Shown: positions 1 to 7,729, counted from the first letter of the stretch. The stretch: DNA of 64,000 nt from Bacillota bacterium (GCA_023418475.1 JAEZZO010000032.1:1-64000); one strand, 5' to 3'. Numbers and translations are program-made. The notes: generated by a model from the sequence alone, not told the origin.

Positions 1-54
1 TTCTATATGAAGACGGACAATGTTTTTCTTAAATTCTGGTTCAAAAATTTTCAT
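1..54 (-). CDS. IS3-family-like transposase OrfA, N-terminal 18 residues only (runs off window)
   Basis: Reading leftwards from an ATG at 52-54, the 18 visible codons give MKIFEPEFKKNIVRLHIE, which resembles the start of IS3-family OrfA proteins, the helix-turn-helix subunit that binds the element ends. A GAGGT ribosome binding site lies six bases upstream. The rest of the element is outside the window. Just upstream, at 74-90, is a palindrome with 8-bp arms (ATAGATAT) around one base. The family call rests on very few residues, so it is tentative. Its neighbour is a truncated MerR gene, which fits insertion damage. Confidence 0.5.
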   Translation of the reverse strand, partial: MKIFEPEFKKNIVRLHIE

Positions 55-113
55 GTGGTTACCTCTTTCCTTGATAGATATTATATCTATTAGGTTGAGG
101 TGTTACAACTACA

Positions 114-212
114 TTATACCACTACAGGGATTAAAAGCCCGTTCTCTTCATATAGTCTTAATGCTTTCCTTCCGATTTTACCTATAACCGCAAACTGTCC
201 TCTTGTTAAAAT
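114..212 (-). pseudogene. MerR-family regulator, N-terminal remnant
   Basis: The minus strand reads LTRGQFAVIGKIGRKALRLY and then EENGLLIPVVV before a stop at 114-116. This is the DNA-binding helix-turn-helix of MerR-family activators (GQFA, then KALRLYEENGLL). The expected start codon is ATT (210-212), and the wing, the long helix and the effector domain are all missing. The break falls close to the transposase gene at the window edge. It sits directly downstream of the creatininase gene, whose promoter has MerR-type geometry, so it was probably the autoregulated activator of that operon. Confidence 0.6.
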
Positions 213-229
213 ATGAATTCCCCCTTTCT

Positions 230-1072
230 TTATAGAAATCTCAAATGCATAAAAGGAAGTTTATATAACGAATGAAACATATACCTGGTATAATCCTTTC
301 TGTCCAAAAACTTAATTGAAACCATTGCCAGGTATTGAGCAGTATTTATATTAAGTAACTTTCCGATGTTCTCATCAGCGAGTGCAGGATAACCCAAATG
401 TCCATATTCCTCCATAGCTTTTCGCTGCTTTTTTGCAGAAATCATATCCTTTTCAGCAATTTTATTTTCTGGTAAAGACTTATAACAGTCTGATACAAGT
501 TTTCGTTCAATGTCCAGCATACATGAGGTTTCAATCCACCCAGCGTGAAAATCATTTTCTGCTTTATTTTCGATATTCATTATTTCACTAGGAAGATTTA
601 GGTTGATTCCCAGTTCTTTTGCTGAAAAGAATGCGCCCATCGGAGAAATTGCACAGGTTCCATATTTCTTATTAATCTTCTTACATGCTTTTTCAACTGC
701 AATTTGATGAATCGGGTCTCCATGTGATGCTACAACTATAATATTTTTGAAGTCCCAGTGTACAATACTATCGAGTAATTCTAATGTAATCTGGTATGTT
801 GTTTTAGGTTTAAAATAAATGCATCCATATAGGCCTTTTATACCTGCCGAAGCAATTGGAAATGCAGGTAATTTACAGCATATAATAGCCGGATTTTCAA
901 ACTCTATTAATTTGATAGTTTCCTTAATCCAATGTTCACCTTCATAAACATCTGTTCCAAGTGGCAAATGTAAACTATGCTCTTCAATAGGTGCCATTGT
1001 TACAAACAAAATGCTCTTTGACTTATCAATCTTCTCTATTTGCTTCCACGTTTTGTTAATTAGTTCCAACAT
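230..1072 (-). CDS. creatininase-family amidohydrolase
   Basis: A 280-residue protein with the creatininase (creatinine amidohydrolase) fold signatures: APIEEHSLHLPLGTD at residues 27-41, which corresponds to the family's metal-binding PxGSxEQHGPHLPLxTD block, and a later D-F-H-A-G-W-I-E-T-S stretch. Members hydrolyse cyclic amides or formamides with two metal ions. The usual NGHGGN motif is replaced by A-S-H-G-D-P-I-H, so the substrate cannot be inferred. The start ATG has an AAAGGAGG site eight bases upstream. It is followed by the MerR remnant and preceded by a MerR-type promoter, suggesting inducible expression. The family is fairly sure; the reaction is unknown. Confidence 0.75.
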   Translation of the reverse strand: MLELINKTWKQIEKIDKSKSILFVTMAPIEEHSLHLPLGTDVYEGEHWIKETIKLIEFENPAIICCKLPAFPIASAGIKGLYGCIYFKPKTTYQITLELLDSIVHWDFKNIIVVASHGDPIHQIAVEKACKKINKKYGTCAISPMGAFFSAKELGINLNLPSEIMNIENKAENDFHAGWIETSCMLDIERKLVSDCYKSLPENKIAEKDMISAKKQRKAMEEYGHLGYPALADENIGKLLNINTAQYLAMVSIKFLDRKDYTRYMFHSLYKLPFMHLRFL

Positions 1073-1101
1073 ATTATATCCTCCTTTTTTTGTTTAAAAA
1101 G

Positions 1102-1132
1102 AGGATAACACTTGCCCTAAGGGCCAGGTCAA
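1102..1132 (-). promoter_or_regulatory. MerR-type promoter of the creatininase gene (19-bp spacer with dyad)
   Basis: On the minus strand -35 TTGACC (1127-1132) and -10 TATCCT (1102-1107) are separated by 19 bp. The over-long spacer carries an imperfect dyad centred on GCCCTTAGGGC. A 19-bp spacer with a dyad between the boxes is the hallmark of promoters activated by MerR-family proteins through DNA distortion. The start of the creatininase gene lies about 30 bp downstream. Confidence 0.65.
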
Positions 1133-1335
1133 TCTTTTTTTTATTAATTATCATACCTTCAATATGCAGCGAATTTATATAGTAAAAGCGTATTATAAAT
1201 AAAGAAATCTGTTCGTATTTTTCTATTTCTTATCAGTAGGACTTTATCACTTAATCCTAGAATTAGTTGATAATGAGAACTTAACGGCATATGCCATCTT
1301 CCTATTCGTTAAACTATCTTCTTGAAAATTTGAAT

Positions 1336-1821
1336 TTAACGCTTGAACCAAGGAATGCAACGATTAACATTTTTGCAATAATTAATATACTCCTGACCAT
1401 ATAATTCCTTCAACCACTTTTCCTCCGTACTTTTCATGAGCGCAGTCATAAATGTCCAGTATGTAATTGGTAATATCAATAGCCATAAATTATTAAAACA
1501 CAGGACTGTTCCGGTACATACAATCATAAATGCTGAATAAAGTGGATTTCTAACATAAGCATATATTCCGGTTGTAACCAAACGATTGTCTAAGATATTT
1601 GAATCAATTTTAGCAAACACCGCTGCTGCAAACCAAATAACAATGCCGAAAGCAATTAAAATTATACCAATTCCAAGAAAAGGTCCCTTCAAAAAATCAT
1701 ACTGTCCACTGCTAAAATACCCTTTTTCAGATAGAGTAATCCCTATCACCGTCATAATAATTATTGTTACTCCGTATATTGGTCCCACTCCATATAATGG
1801 TAAATGTTTCTTTTTCTCCAT
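1336..1821 (-). CDS. isoprenylcysteine carboxyl methyltransferase (ICMT/PEMT)-family membrane protein
   Basis: A membrane protein with about four to five transmembrane segments ending in the ICMT/PEMT signature: TTGIYAYVRNPLYSAF, and later an EEKWLKELYGQEY stretch followed by N-R-C-I-P-W-F. Bacterial members are S-adenosylmethionine-dependent methyltransferases of mostly unknown lipid or small-molecule substrates. An upstream in-frame ATG at 1842 exists, but the ribosome binding site GGAGG lies between the two ATGs, five bases before the ATG at 1821, so the shorter 161-residue form is chosen. It follows other minus-strand accessory genes and may be co-transcribed with the membrane protein upstream. 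Confidence 0.75.
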   Translation of the reverse strand: MEKKKHLPLYGVGPIYGVTIIIMTVIGITLSEKGYFSSGQYDFLKGPFLGIGIILIAFGIVIWFAAAVFAKIDSNILDNRLVTTGIYAYVRNPLYSAFMIVCTGTVLCFNNLWLLILPITYWTFMTALMKSTEEKWLKELYGQEYINYCKNVNRCIPWFKR

Positions 1822-1892
1822 ATCTGCCTCCATTAAACTCATATTTGTTAATTCGTTTTATAAAATTATTTTAGCTCTTTCTAAAAAGTTTG

Positions 1893-2375
1893 CTATAAGA
1901 GAGATAATAACAGTCCGTCAATAATTGGAACGATGGAGAAAACTAAGATTCCTTTGGTGAAAGAAATAAAGTGTTTTTTAGGATTTTTATATACCTTATC
2001 CATATGTTCTGTTCCTGTAAATCGTATCCTGCTAGAATTCCTCCACCAAAGCATATCTATAACAAGAAAATCAAACAGATTGAGACTTTGACCTAAAATT
2101 AATAAGTTTGTAAAATTGTCTTTAAAATTCGCTCTTTTTATAAATATGCCAAATACAAAAAGTATAACTAAAAACACCATGATATTAGATATAATAGATA
2201 TTAGCGGAGCCATGGTTTTAATATTATCCTTCAGTATAGCGCGCTCTCTTACTATATGTTGTATTTCATCTGGATAGGAAGAAAAACTCTTTATATTCTT
2301 CTCGTCACTACCAGTATTAAGATAGCATATCAAGAAAAATAGCATGCATAAAACAAATATTTCTGTACCCTGCAT
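1893..2375 (-). CDS. unknown four-TM membrane protein
   Basis: I do not recognise this 160-residue protein. It has a hydrophobic N-terminal segment (residues 5-20), a charged stretch with D-E-I-Q-H-I-V-R-E-R-A, two central hydrophobic segments (about 57-80 and 88-108) and a C-terminal one (about 138-160), so four membrane passes are likely. A conserved-looking WWRNSSRIRFTGTE stretch lies on the loop before the last segment. It is on the minus strand between the ICMT-family gene and a soluble methyltransferase, with short gaps on both sides. Confidence 0.55.
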   Translation of the reverse strand: MQGTEIFVLCMLFFLICYLNTGSDEKNIKSFSSYPDEIQHIVRERAILKDNIKTMAPLISIISNIMVFLVILFVFGIFIKRANFKDNFTNLLILGQSLNLFDFLVIDMLWWRNSSRIRFTGTEHMDKVYKNPKKHFISFTKGILVFSIVPIIDGLLLSLL

Positions 2376-2436
2376 AACTTATCCCCTTTTTCAAATTTTT
2401 GTTATATTCGTAATTCAATAAATAAATTTGGATTTG

Positions 2437-3048
2437 TCACTTTTTACGTCCAATTAAAATGCATTCATCAAGCGGTTTTGCTTTGACAATTTCACCACTT
2501 TCTATTGTAAATCCATATGATGCAACAAAATCTTTTATTTCTCTTGCCTTCCATTTATGGAAAGTGTGAAACCCTACCTTTTCCATCATCCAAATTAATA
2601 GTTTATTGTAATTCCCATCATATACAAAAGTTGGTGCAATCAAAAACCCTCCCTGTTTTAACACTCTGCAAATTTCTAATAAGGCCTTATCCGGCTCTGG
2701 CATTATATGCAGGGCGTTTGCTATCACTACAACATCAAACATCTCATCATTATATGTAAGAGCAGTCGCATCTTCAACAGCGAATTCAATCTTATGTACT
2801 TTTCCCTGTTTCTTAGCTTCTTCTATCATCTTTGACGAAAAGTCGGTTGCTGTCCATGAGTCCACTTCTCCAGCAAGACGATAAGTGAGTTGTCCTGTAC
2901 CGCAGGCTAATTCCAATACAGAATCAGCATATGTCAGATGTTTTTGAATGTAACCGCACAATTCAATGTAGGCCGTATCGTTCTTTTTCATAAACCCTGT
3001 ATATAAAAATGCAATTCTTTCCCAAAATTTCTTATTTGACTTATCCAT
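2437..3048 (-). CDS. class I SAM-dependent methyltransferase (UbiE-like)
   Basis: A 203-residue soluble methyltransferase. The S-adenosylmethionine-binding glycine loop VLELACGTGQLT is at residues 44-55, followed by an acidic strand end (TATDFSSKM), DVVVIANALHIM and a late ICRVLKQGGFLIAPTF strand, the normal order of the Rossmann-like class I fold. The acceptor is unknown. A TTG at 3102 could extend it by 18 residues, but the ATG at 3048 has the AAGGAAA site seven bases upstream and gives the usual family N-terminus. It lies just downstream of a broken glycosyltransferase, and the pair resembles small-molecule modification genes. Confidence 0.8.
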   Translation of the reverse strand: MDKSNKKFWERIAFLYTGFMKKNDTAYIELCGYIQKHLTYADSVLELACGTGQLTYRLAGEVDSWTATDFSSKMIEEAKKQGKVHKIEFAVEDATALTYNDEMFDVVVIANALHIMPEPDKALLEICRVLKQGGFLIAPTFVYDGNYNKLLIWMMEKVGFHTFHKWKAREIKDFVASYGFTIESGEIVKAKPLDECILIGRKK

Positions 3049-3109
3049 ATTCGTTTCCTTTACTTCTGGTTTGTTTATCCCTAACAACTTTAGTTCATAC
3101 AAGATATAT

Positions 3110-4242
3110 TTATTGACTCTTTATTTTAGCCTGATAATACTCCATAATCCACTTTACGCCTTCGGTATTACCCGGACAGTTCTGCATTTCTTTCTGCATT
3201 TCCTTTACCTTACTATGAATATTCTCGTTATTCATTATGGAGAGCACAGCGGTACGCAAATTGTCCGAAGTTAGTTTTTTATACGACATCTGTACACCTA
3301 ATCCCAATTCCTCAATTCGTCGCGCATTTGTAGGCTGGTCTGACATAAATGGAATTACTATCATAGGAACTCCTGCTGAAAATGCTTCCGAAATGCTGTT
3401 CATCCCTCCATGCGTAATAAACACATTTGATGATTTTAACACCTTAAGTTGCGGAACCGATTGATATACCATAAAATTATCGGGTATCTTACCCAGACTG
3501 TCCAGCTGCACTGATTTGCCCACAGACATTATTACATTTACGTCGCTGTCCTTAAGAGCCTCAAAACATTTCTTAAAAAATTTATTTCCGCCCTTAACTA
3601 CCGTTCCGAGAGAAATATAAATCAACGGTTTGTTATCCGTCACAATAAAATCTATATTTTCCTGACGTTCGTATGAAGATACTCCAAGAAACTTGAAATG
3701 TTCCTCGGGAAAATCATCTATATACGGCTGATATTTCTTTAATGTATATACTAAATTTAGGTCAGGGGGATTTTCTATAATCTCTGATAGCCAACAATCG
3801 GTTTTCATTGGAATATCCCTAGCAATACTTTTTGTCCACATTCTACCTACCCATTTAAACCGAAAAAGCCCCAAGGCTCCGCCTGCATGGATATATTCCT
3901 GCATCAACTTGTGATTTGTTGCAGGAGCAGTAAATATTCGTACAACAGGCTTTGAAAATCTCTCAGCCAAATGTTTTCCAAGGAAAAGAACTGTTCATAT
4001 ATAATAAGGTCAAATTCCTCTGTAATCTTTACCGCAGCAGCATATGCATTTTTTATTTGTTCATCAAGTTTCTTGTGATTTTTATATCCTGCAAACTCAG
4101 CTCCGCACTCATCTATTTTGTCCTTCCAATCAAATGGCACCAGATATGTTACCTGATTGCCCATTCTAATTAGTTCTTTAACCAATCCCAAAGTTGGAAT
4201 TACATGTCCATAATACGGAAGATTAATAAATAAAATCTTCAT
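3110..4242 (-). pseudogene. UDP-glycosyltransferase (MGT/YjiC-like), frameshifted
   Basis: Two minus-strand reading frames together make one GT1-family glycosyltransferase of about 375-380 residues. The first (from ATG 4242, ribosome binding site GGAGG) starts MKILFINLPYYGHVIPTLGL and carries the acceptor-binding half. The frame is lost near 3985-3995 in a TTCTTTTCC run, where one missing T would restore LGKHLAERFSKP. The second frame carries the nucleotide-sugar half with PLIYISLGTVVKGG and the donor motif FITHGGMNSISEAFSAGVP. Such enzymes glycosylate macrolides, flavonoids and similar compounds. It could be a real pseudogene or a one-base sequencing error in a homopolymer. Confidence 0.75.
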
Positions 4243-4349
4243 AAATTTATCCTCCTGCAGTTAATCAACTTCTTATTTGTCATATCTTTGATGTAATTCA
4301 TAAGCAGTTCAGGGATGACTGGCAACTAATTATTTTAAAGATTAGTTTA

Positions 4350-4745
4350 TCAGTGTTGGACATAAAAGATAGTAATCACGCTAAGTATAAATTGTAAAAT
4401 GGATAATGGAGTCATTACATACTTTTCTTTTTTGCTTTTTGTTAGAACTCCATTACCTATAACTGCATATGCAAGGAAAAGAGTATTTATTATTATAACA
4501 ACATTTAATAATCCAGAATTCAAACCTAAAGATAGAACATTCCCCCTTTGTAAATAAGAAAGGCCAATAAAAGTAAATATCAATGCAAAAGCACTACTAA
4601 CTAAACGCATTCTCTTGGGTAATATCTTATTTTGACCACCAAGTACATATTCCCCTAGAGGTGACCCAAATGTAAGTGATAGCTGTAATAAAGCCATTCC
4701 AAAAGTAATAATTGCACATAGAATTGAAGTAATATTACTTATCAT
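4350..4745 (-). CDS. unknown small four-TM membrane protein
   Basis: A 131-residue, strongly hydrophobic protein with four predicted membrane segments (about residues 5-28, 46-65, 78-98 and 112-130) separated by short loops; the second loop is basic (K-I-L-P-K-R-M-R). No catalytic motif is visible and I do not recognise the family. The ATG at 4745 is preceded by GGATGATG at a good distance and by an extended -10 promoter about 60 bp upstream, so it is probably expressed on its own. The glycosyltransferase pseudogene lies downstream. Confidence 0.5.
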   Translation of the reverse strand: MISNITSILCAIITFGMALLQLSLTFGSPLGEYVLGGQNKILPKRMRLVSSAFALIFTFIGLSYLQRGNVLSLGLNSGLLNVVIIINTLFLAYAVIGNGVLTKSKKEKYVMTPLSILQFILSVITIFYVQH

Positions 4746-4803
4746 ATTTTCATCATCCTTTTATCTTTTTATTGTTTTGTGCCAATATCGAACTATTATT
4801 AAA

Positions 4804-4812
4804 ATTATAGCA
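4804..4812 (-). promoter_or_regulatory. extended -10 promoter upstream of the membrane protein at 4350-4745
   Basis: The minus strand shows TGCTATAAT, a perfect TATAAT preceded by the TGn extension, 58 bp before the start codon. No good -35 box is visible, which is typical of extended -10 promoters. The stretch 4813-4964 upstream is AT-rich and shows no gene. Confidence 0.45.
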
Positions 4813-4964
4813 TCATAGCATATGGATTTCTACCTTTTTATTCCATCCTTTCTTAGTAAAACAACTGGTCTTCACTCATACTTTCTCTATACTTTCGTAT
4901 ATTTGAAATCTTTATTTCTAAAATATTATTTCGATAACTTGAAATATGTCTTATAGATATAAAA

Positions 4965-4996
4965 AACCTACCAACCGCACTTTGAGTTGATAGGTT
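4965..4996 (-). terminator. intrinsic terminator for the remnant at 5058-5357
   Basis: On the minus strand an 11-bp stem (AACCTATCAAC with GTTGGTAGGTT, one mismatch) around a 10-base loop is followed by a run of T (plus-strand A at 4961-4965). It stands about 60 bp downstream of the last coherent codon of the pseudogene described next, so it marks the end of a former transcription unit. Confidence 0.7.
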
Positions 4997-5057
4997 AACA
5001 TCTCTTCTACTTTTCTAATTGACCGTAAGACAGTCTTTTGGGGAATATATGATAAAT

Positions 5058-5357
5058 CTAAATCTCGGCTAGTCGGAATTCATAGGCTTCGTGCTTTTCT
5101 CATAATTTTTCCAGCATCTCATAACTCATTGTACGAAATACTTGACAAAAATTACAAAATCCATTCTGTCCGATAATATAAATATTGGGCATATAATCCA
5201 TTCTTGCTTTTGAATACATAATTCGTTCCAAGCCGTTATCAACAGCTATATGATTACGTGAACAGTCGCCATCTGTTGCCAAGTGTCTGCAACTGTCGCG
5301 CTTGATAGTATTAATACTTACATTGAAAGTGTAATATTTAGAGAGTAGACATTCCAA
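5058..5357 (-). pseudogene. unknown gene remnant with an in-frame TGA
   Basis: An open frame from about 5357 ends in TGA at 5100-5102 after MSYEMLEKL, but the same frame continues sensibly for 13 more codons (EKHEAYEFRLAEI) to a TAG at 5058-5060, which is then followed by an intrinsic terminator. This suggests a nonsense mutation near the 3' end of a once longer gene. A C-N-F-C pair is visible (NGFCNFCQVF). The 5' part is unclear: only a TTG start without a good ribosome binding site, overlapping a hairpin. I do not recognise the family. Confidence 0.4.
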
Positions 5358-5376
5358 ATCTACTCTCTCATTTTTT
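5341..5376 (+). terminator. terminator-like hairpin, plus orientation
   Basis: A perfect 9-bp stem GAGAGTAGA (5341-5349) / TCTACTCTC (5359-5367) with a 9-base loop is followed by TCA and six T (5371-5376). The T run makes it an intrinsic terminator for plus-strand transcripts, yet no plus-strand gene is visible to its left. As a hairpin it could also end the minus-strand gene at 5419-5835, though its T tail on that side is weak. Confidence 0.4.
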
Positions 5377-5418
5377 ACCTCAACATAATAATTGTCTTAT
5401 TCTTTGTAATCCAGTCAA

Positions 5419-5835
5419 TCAGCTTTTAGCAGCATAGTCATATTTTCCATTCCTATTGCTGTCAGGACTAATCTCCACAGTGCAGCTATGTATATGCATG
5501 ACTGGTTCCAAAGCGCTTAGCGCCTCTGGATATGCAGCATATTCATCTTCCAGTCCCTGCTTCACGCTATCAAAGATTTTCATCAATTCTGGCATTTTCG
5601 TAAGCGATACCGACCGGACATTGTGGTCAGTAATACAAGCAATGATTTTAATTTCACCGTCATATAGGGTTGTCATTTGTTTTCCTGCAGAATTGATACT
5701 GCAATTAATTTTGTGACCGGTTCCCGCTACTTCTGTAAATTTCTCCTGTATCGAGGTTAGGAAGCGGGGTATTACTTCGTTCTCCTGTAATGTTTGTATT
5801 GTCGTATAATGCATTTCTAGAATTTTCTTTGTCAT
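5419..5835 (-). CDS. unknown 138-residue protein
   Basis: I do not recognise this protein. It begins MTKKILEMHYTTIQTLQENE, is soluble, has a mixed alpha/beta pattern and ends in a hydrophilic tail (S-P-D-S-N-R-N-G-K-Y-D-Y). The frame is open further upstream, to 5979, but that part overlaps the next gene and is rich in R, W and C; the ATG at 5835 has a GAAAGGAAAG site, so it is chosen. It follows the unknown gene at 5864-6211 with a 28-bp gap, so the two are likely one operon, perhaps part of an old mobile island. Confidence 0.5.
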   Translation of the reverse strand: MTKKILEMHYTTIQTLQENEVIPRFLTSIQEKFTEVAGTGHKINCSINSAGKQMTTLYDGEIKIIACITDHNVRSVSLTKMPELMKIFDSVKQGLEDEYAAYPEALSALEPVMHIHSCTVEISPDSNRNGKYDYAAKS

Positions 5836-5863
5836 ATGGCGCTTTCCTTTCTTGAGTATGTTA

Positions 5864-6211
5864 TTATTTAATCTTCTCCAGAAACAGCATGGCTGCGTCC
5901 AAAATAGATTTATATTCCGGTTCCGGTACTCCAAGCTCCAACGAATATCTGTAAATCTTTTCATCCGGTGCGTTTTCATTTATGGTTTTCGTAAGCTCCG
6001 TCAATCTCATAGCAAAGATTATTACACTGTCCTCCAGAACCATCATTGCCTTGTTCCGCATATTCACCAGATATTCAAGATTCCTATTCTCTCCAAATCT
6101 AGTCTCAATACCTTTGTATAAATATGTCTCAATATCAAGAAACACATCAATGTCATCAAAAGCCTCGCCATCCACAATATACTCGCCTTCAAATCTTTCT
6201 TTTATCATCAT
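5864..6211 (-). CDS. unknown acidic 115-residue protein
   Basis: A small acidic protein with an N-terminal MIKERFEGEYIVDGEAFDDI region and a helical C-terminal half (MRLTELTKTINENA and later EYKSILDAAMLFLEKIK). No known motif is seen. An ATG at 6220 overlaps the AAAGGATGG ribosome binding site, so the ATG at 6211 is the better start. A decayed copy of its first codons and its leader lies at 6724-6876, showing that the unit was once duplicated. It is probably co-transcribed with the next gene at 5419-5835. Function unknown. Confidence 0.5.
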   Translation of the reverse strand: MMIKERFEGEYIVDGEAFDDIDVFLDIETYLYKGIETRFGENRNLEYLVNMRNKAMMVLEDSVIIFAMRLTELTKTINENAPDEKIYRYSLELGVPEPEYKSILDAAMLFLEKIK

Positions 6212-6422
6212 TTCTTCCATCCTTTCTGCTGCTGGTTATTTTTTAAAGGTTCTGTTTTGTTTTCTTCTCCAATCACCTCATTTTACAATAACAATATGAA
6301 AGAAAATGGTGCATGATATCGAAAAAAGTACAGAGATAATTCATCTTAGAATAGAAATAAATCATCCATAGTCTTTGAAAAGCAGAATGGTTTATTTCTA
6401 AATTCAGAAATTTATTTCCATA

Positions 6423-6689
6423 TCATACTCTTGCCCAATTATCCAAATGGTTCTGCCGACAAGATAAGCATGGCTCCTGGTCTAAATCTGGATATGTAAA
6501 TTCATATTTGCATCCCTCACAACCGTCATGCTCTAAATAATCCAGAACATTTACCTCATATTCTAAATCTATCTCAATAGAATTCTGTTTTATCATCACT
6601 GCAGCTACATCTGTTTGTTTTCCATTTACTATAAATTTGATATTATCCGGTAATGAATTAATGATTTTTTTAATTTCCTTAAATACCAT
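6423..6689 (-). CDS. unknown 88-residue protein with two CxxC pairs
   Basis: A small protein whose C-terminal third holds two cysteine pairs, C-E-G-C and C-L-S-C, separated by 15 residues, followed by a terminal W-A-R-V. The pairs could bind one zinc ion as a zinc ribbon. The N-terminal half looks like a beta-rich domain (NIKFIVNGKQTDVAAVMIK). The frame opens with TTG-CTG, but the ATG at 6689 has AAAGGAGC eight bases upstream. Proteins of this look are common in phages and conjugative islands, but I cannot name this one. Confidence 0.5.
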   Translation of the reverse strand: MVFKEIKKIINSLPDNIKFIVNGKQTDVAAVMIKQNSIEIDLEYEVNVLDYLEHDGCEGCKYEFTYPDLDQEPCLSCRQNHLDNWARV

Positions 6690-6723
6690 CAGCAATAGCT
6701 CCTTTCTTGGCTGCCGGAACTTT

Positions 6724-6876
6724 GCACGTTACTATATACTTCCCTTCAAACGTTCTTATTTACGCCATTATTTTCATCCATCCTTTCTCATCTGTTTGTT
6801 ATTTTTTACGAAGCACCCTGGATGTTTCAGTTTGTTTTCAACTCCAGTCGACTCGTTTTACAATAACAATATGAAA
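6724..6876 (-). repeat. decayed duplicate of the start and leader of the gene at 5864-6211
   Basis: Reading minus, 6724-6778 aligns without gaps to the ribosome binding site and first codons of the gene at 5864-6211 (I-R-T-F-E-G-K-Y-I-V against K-E-R-F-E-G-E-Y-I-V) but is interrupted by a stop after MKIMA. The similarity continues upstream to about 6876; both copies end in the same TTTTACAATAACAATATGAAA stretch (plus strand, about 6855 and 6280). The remaining gap 6877-7046 holds no gene; a short fragment at 6928-6970 resembles one at 7762-7805. Confidence 0.6.
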
Positions 6877-7046
6877 TAATCAAAGCCTTCTCATCGAAAA
6901 AATGTAATGATTCTTATTGGGAAATTGATGTCGGAAGCAAATTTGGAATGAGATATGAGAATTGGAAGAACGGTATACTATAATGAATGATAAATTAAAA
7001 ATAGCGGGTTCCCGTTAAGGTATCCGCCATTTTAATGATAAAGCTA

Positions 7047-7427
7047 TCAGTCGCCACTATGTGCAATAATCCAATCTATAATAAAATCCGTGTTGTATTT
7101 TCCACTGGCTACTCCTAAACCTAGTCCAATGATATCTTGATTCGAACAATTAATCTCTACTTGATTAACATCCAGAAAAACCAGCATAGCCAAGATTCCG
7201 ATTCTTTTATTCCCATCAATAAAAGGATGATTACTGATTATACTGAAGCATAATCTAGCTGCTTTACTCTGTATCGATGGATATAACTCTGTACTTTCAA
7301 ACGTTTGAAATGGTGCATGTAATGCCATATCAAGCAAGCCATCATCTCTGACACCATCTAGACCACCAGATTGCTTTATTGCCATAGAATGTAGCATTAA
7401 GATTTGTTCTTTACTTAACTTTGTCAT
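7047..7427 (-). CDS. doc: Doc-family toxin (Fic fold)
   Basis: A 126-residue Doc/Fic toxin. The catalytic loop HPFIDGNKR is at residues 67-75 and matches the Doc form of the Fic motif, so by family knowledge it would phosphorylate EF-Tu and stop translation. The length is typical of Doc. Its ATG overlaps the stop of the upstream antitoxin gene by four bases (ATGA), the classic translational coupling of a toxin-antitoxin pair, and the antitoxin comes first. A second function, such as AMP transfer, is less likely given the short Doc-like sequence. Confidence 0.85.
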   Translation of the reverse strand: MTKLSKEQILMLHSMAIKQSGGLDGVRDDGLLDMALHAPFQTFESTELYPSIQSKAARLCFSIISNHPFIDGNKRIGILAMLVFLDVNQVEINCSNQDIIGLGLGVASGKYNTDFIIDWIIAHSGD

Positions 7428-7666
7428 TTTGCTAATTCCTCAAAAGCATCTGCATACTTCGTAAGATATTTCATTGCTGCTTCCTCAACCATTACATTCT
7501 CAGCAATTTTATCTTCCTGTAATTTACTATAATCTATAATCACGTATCTAGGCGCATTATTTTTCAAAATAACCGCTGCCCCATTTTCATCTACCATGCG
7601 AGCTACCTTTGAAAAATTTTGATTAGCTTCTGTTATTGATATCAGGTTGTTTAAATCAACTTTCAT
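7424..7666 (-). CDS. phd: Phd-family antitoxin
   Basis: An 80-residue protein with the Phd/YefM DNA-binding fold: NLISITEANQNFSKVARMVD at the N-terminus, then AAVILKNNAPRYVIIDYSKL, and an acidic helical C-terminal tail expected to cover the Doc active site. It should bind the operator in its own promoter, with Doc acting as co-repressor. A GTG at 7672 is in frame, but the ATG at 7666 is spaced better from AAAGGATGG. It overlaps doc by four bases. Confidence 0.8.
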   Translation of the reverse strand: MKVDLNNLISITEANQNFSKVARMVDENGAAVILKNNAPRYVIIDYSKLQEDKIAENVMVEEAAMKYLTKYADAFEELAK

Positions 7667-7692
7667 AATCACACCATCCTTTCTATGATATT

Positions 7693-7729
7693 ATTATACG
7701 CTCATTCTAGGATATATTCAACCTAGAAT
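7693..7729 (-). promoter_or_regulatory. phd-doc promoter with overlapping operator palindrome
   Basis: On the minus strand -35 TTGAAT (7716-7721) and -10 TATAAT (7693-7698) are 17 bp apart. A palindrome with 8-bp arms, ATTCTAGG (7704-7711) and CCTAGAAT (7722-7729), covers the spacer and flanks the -35 box. This is the expected Phd operator, placed so that binding blocks RNA polymerase. Confidence 0.75.

Noticed and set aside
1133..1335. Possible gene remnant upstream of the creatininase promoter
   Set aside because: Short minus-strand stretches look coding-like, but several stops interrupt each frame and no family is recognisable.
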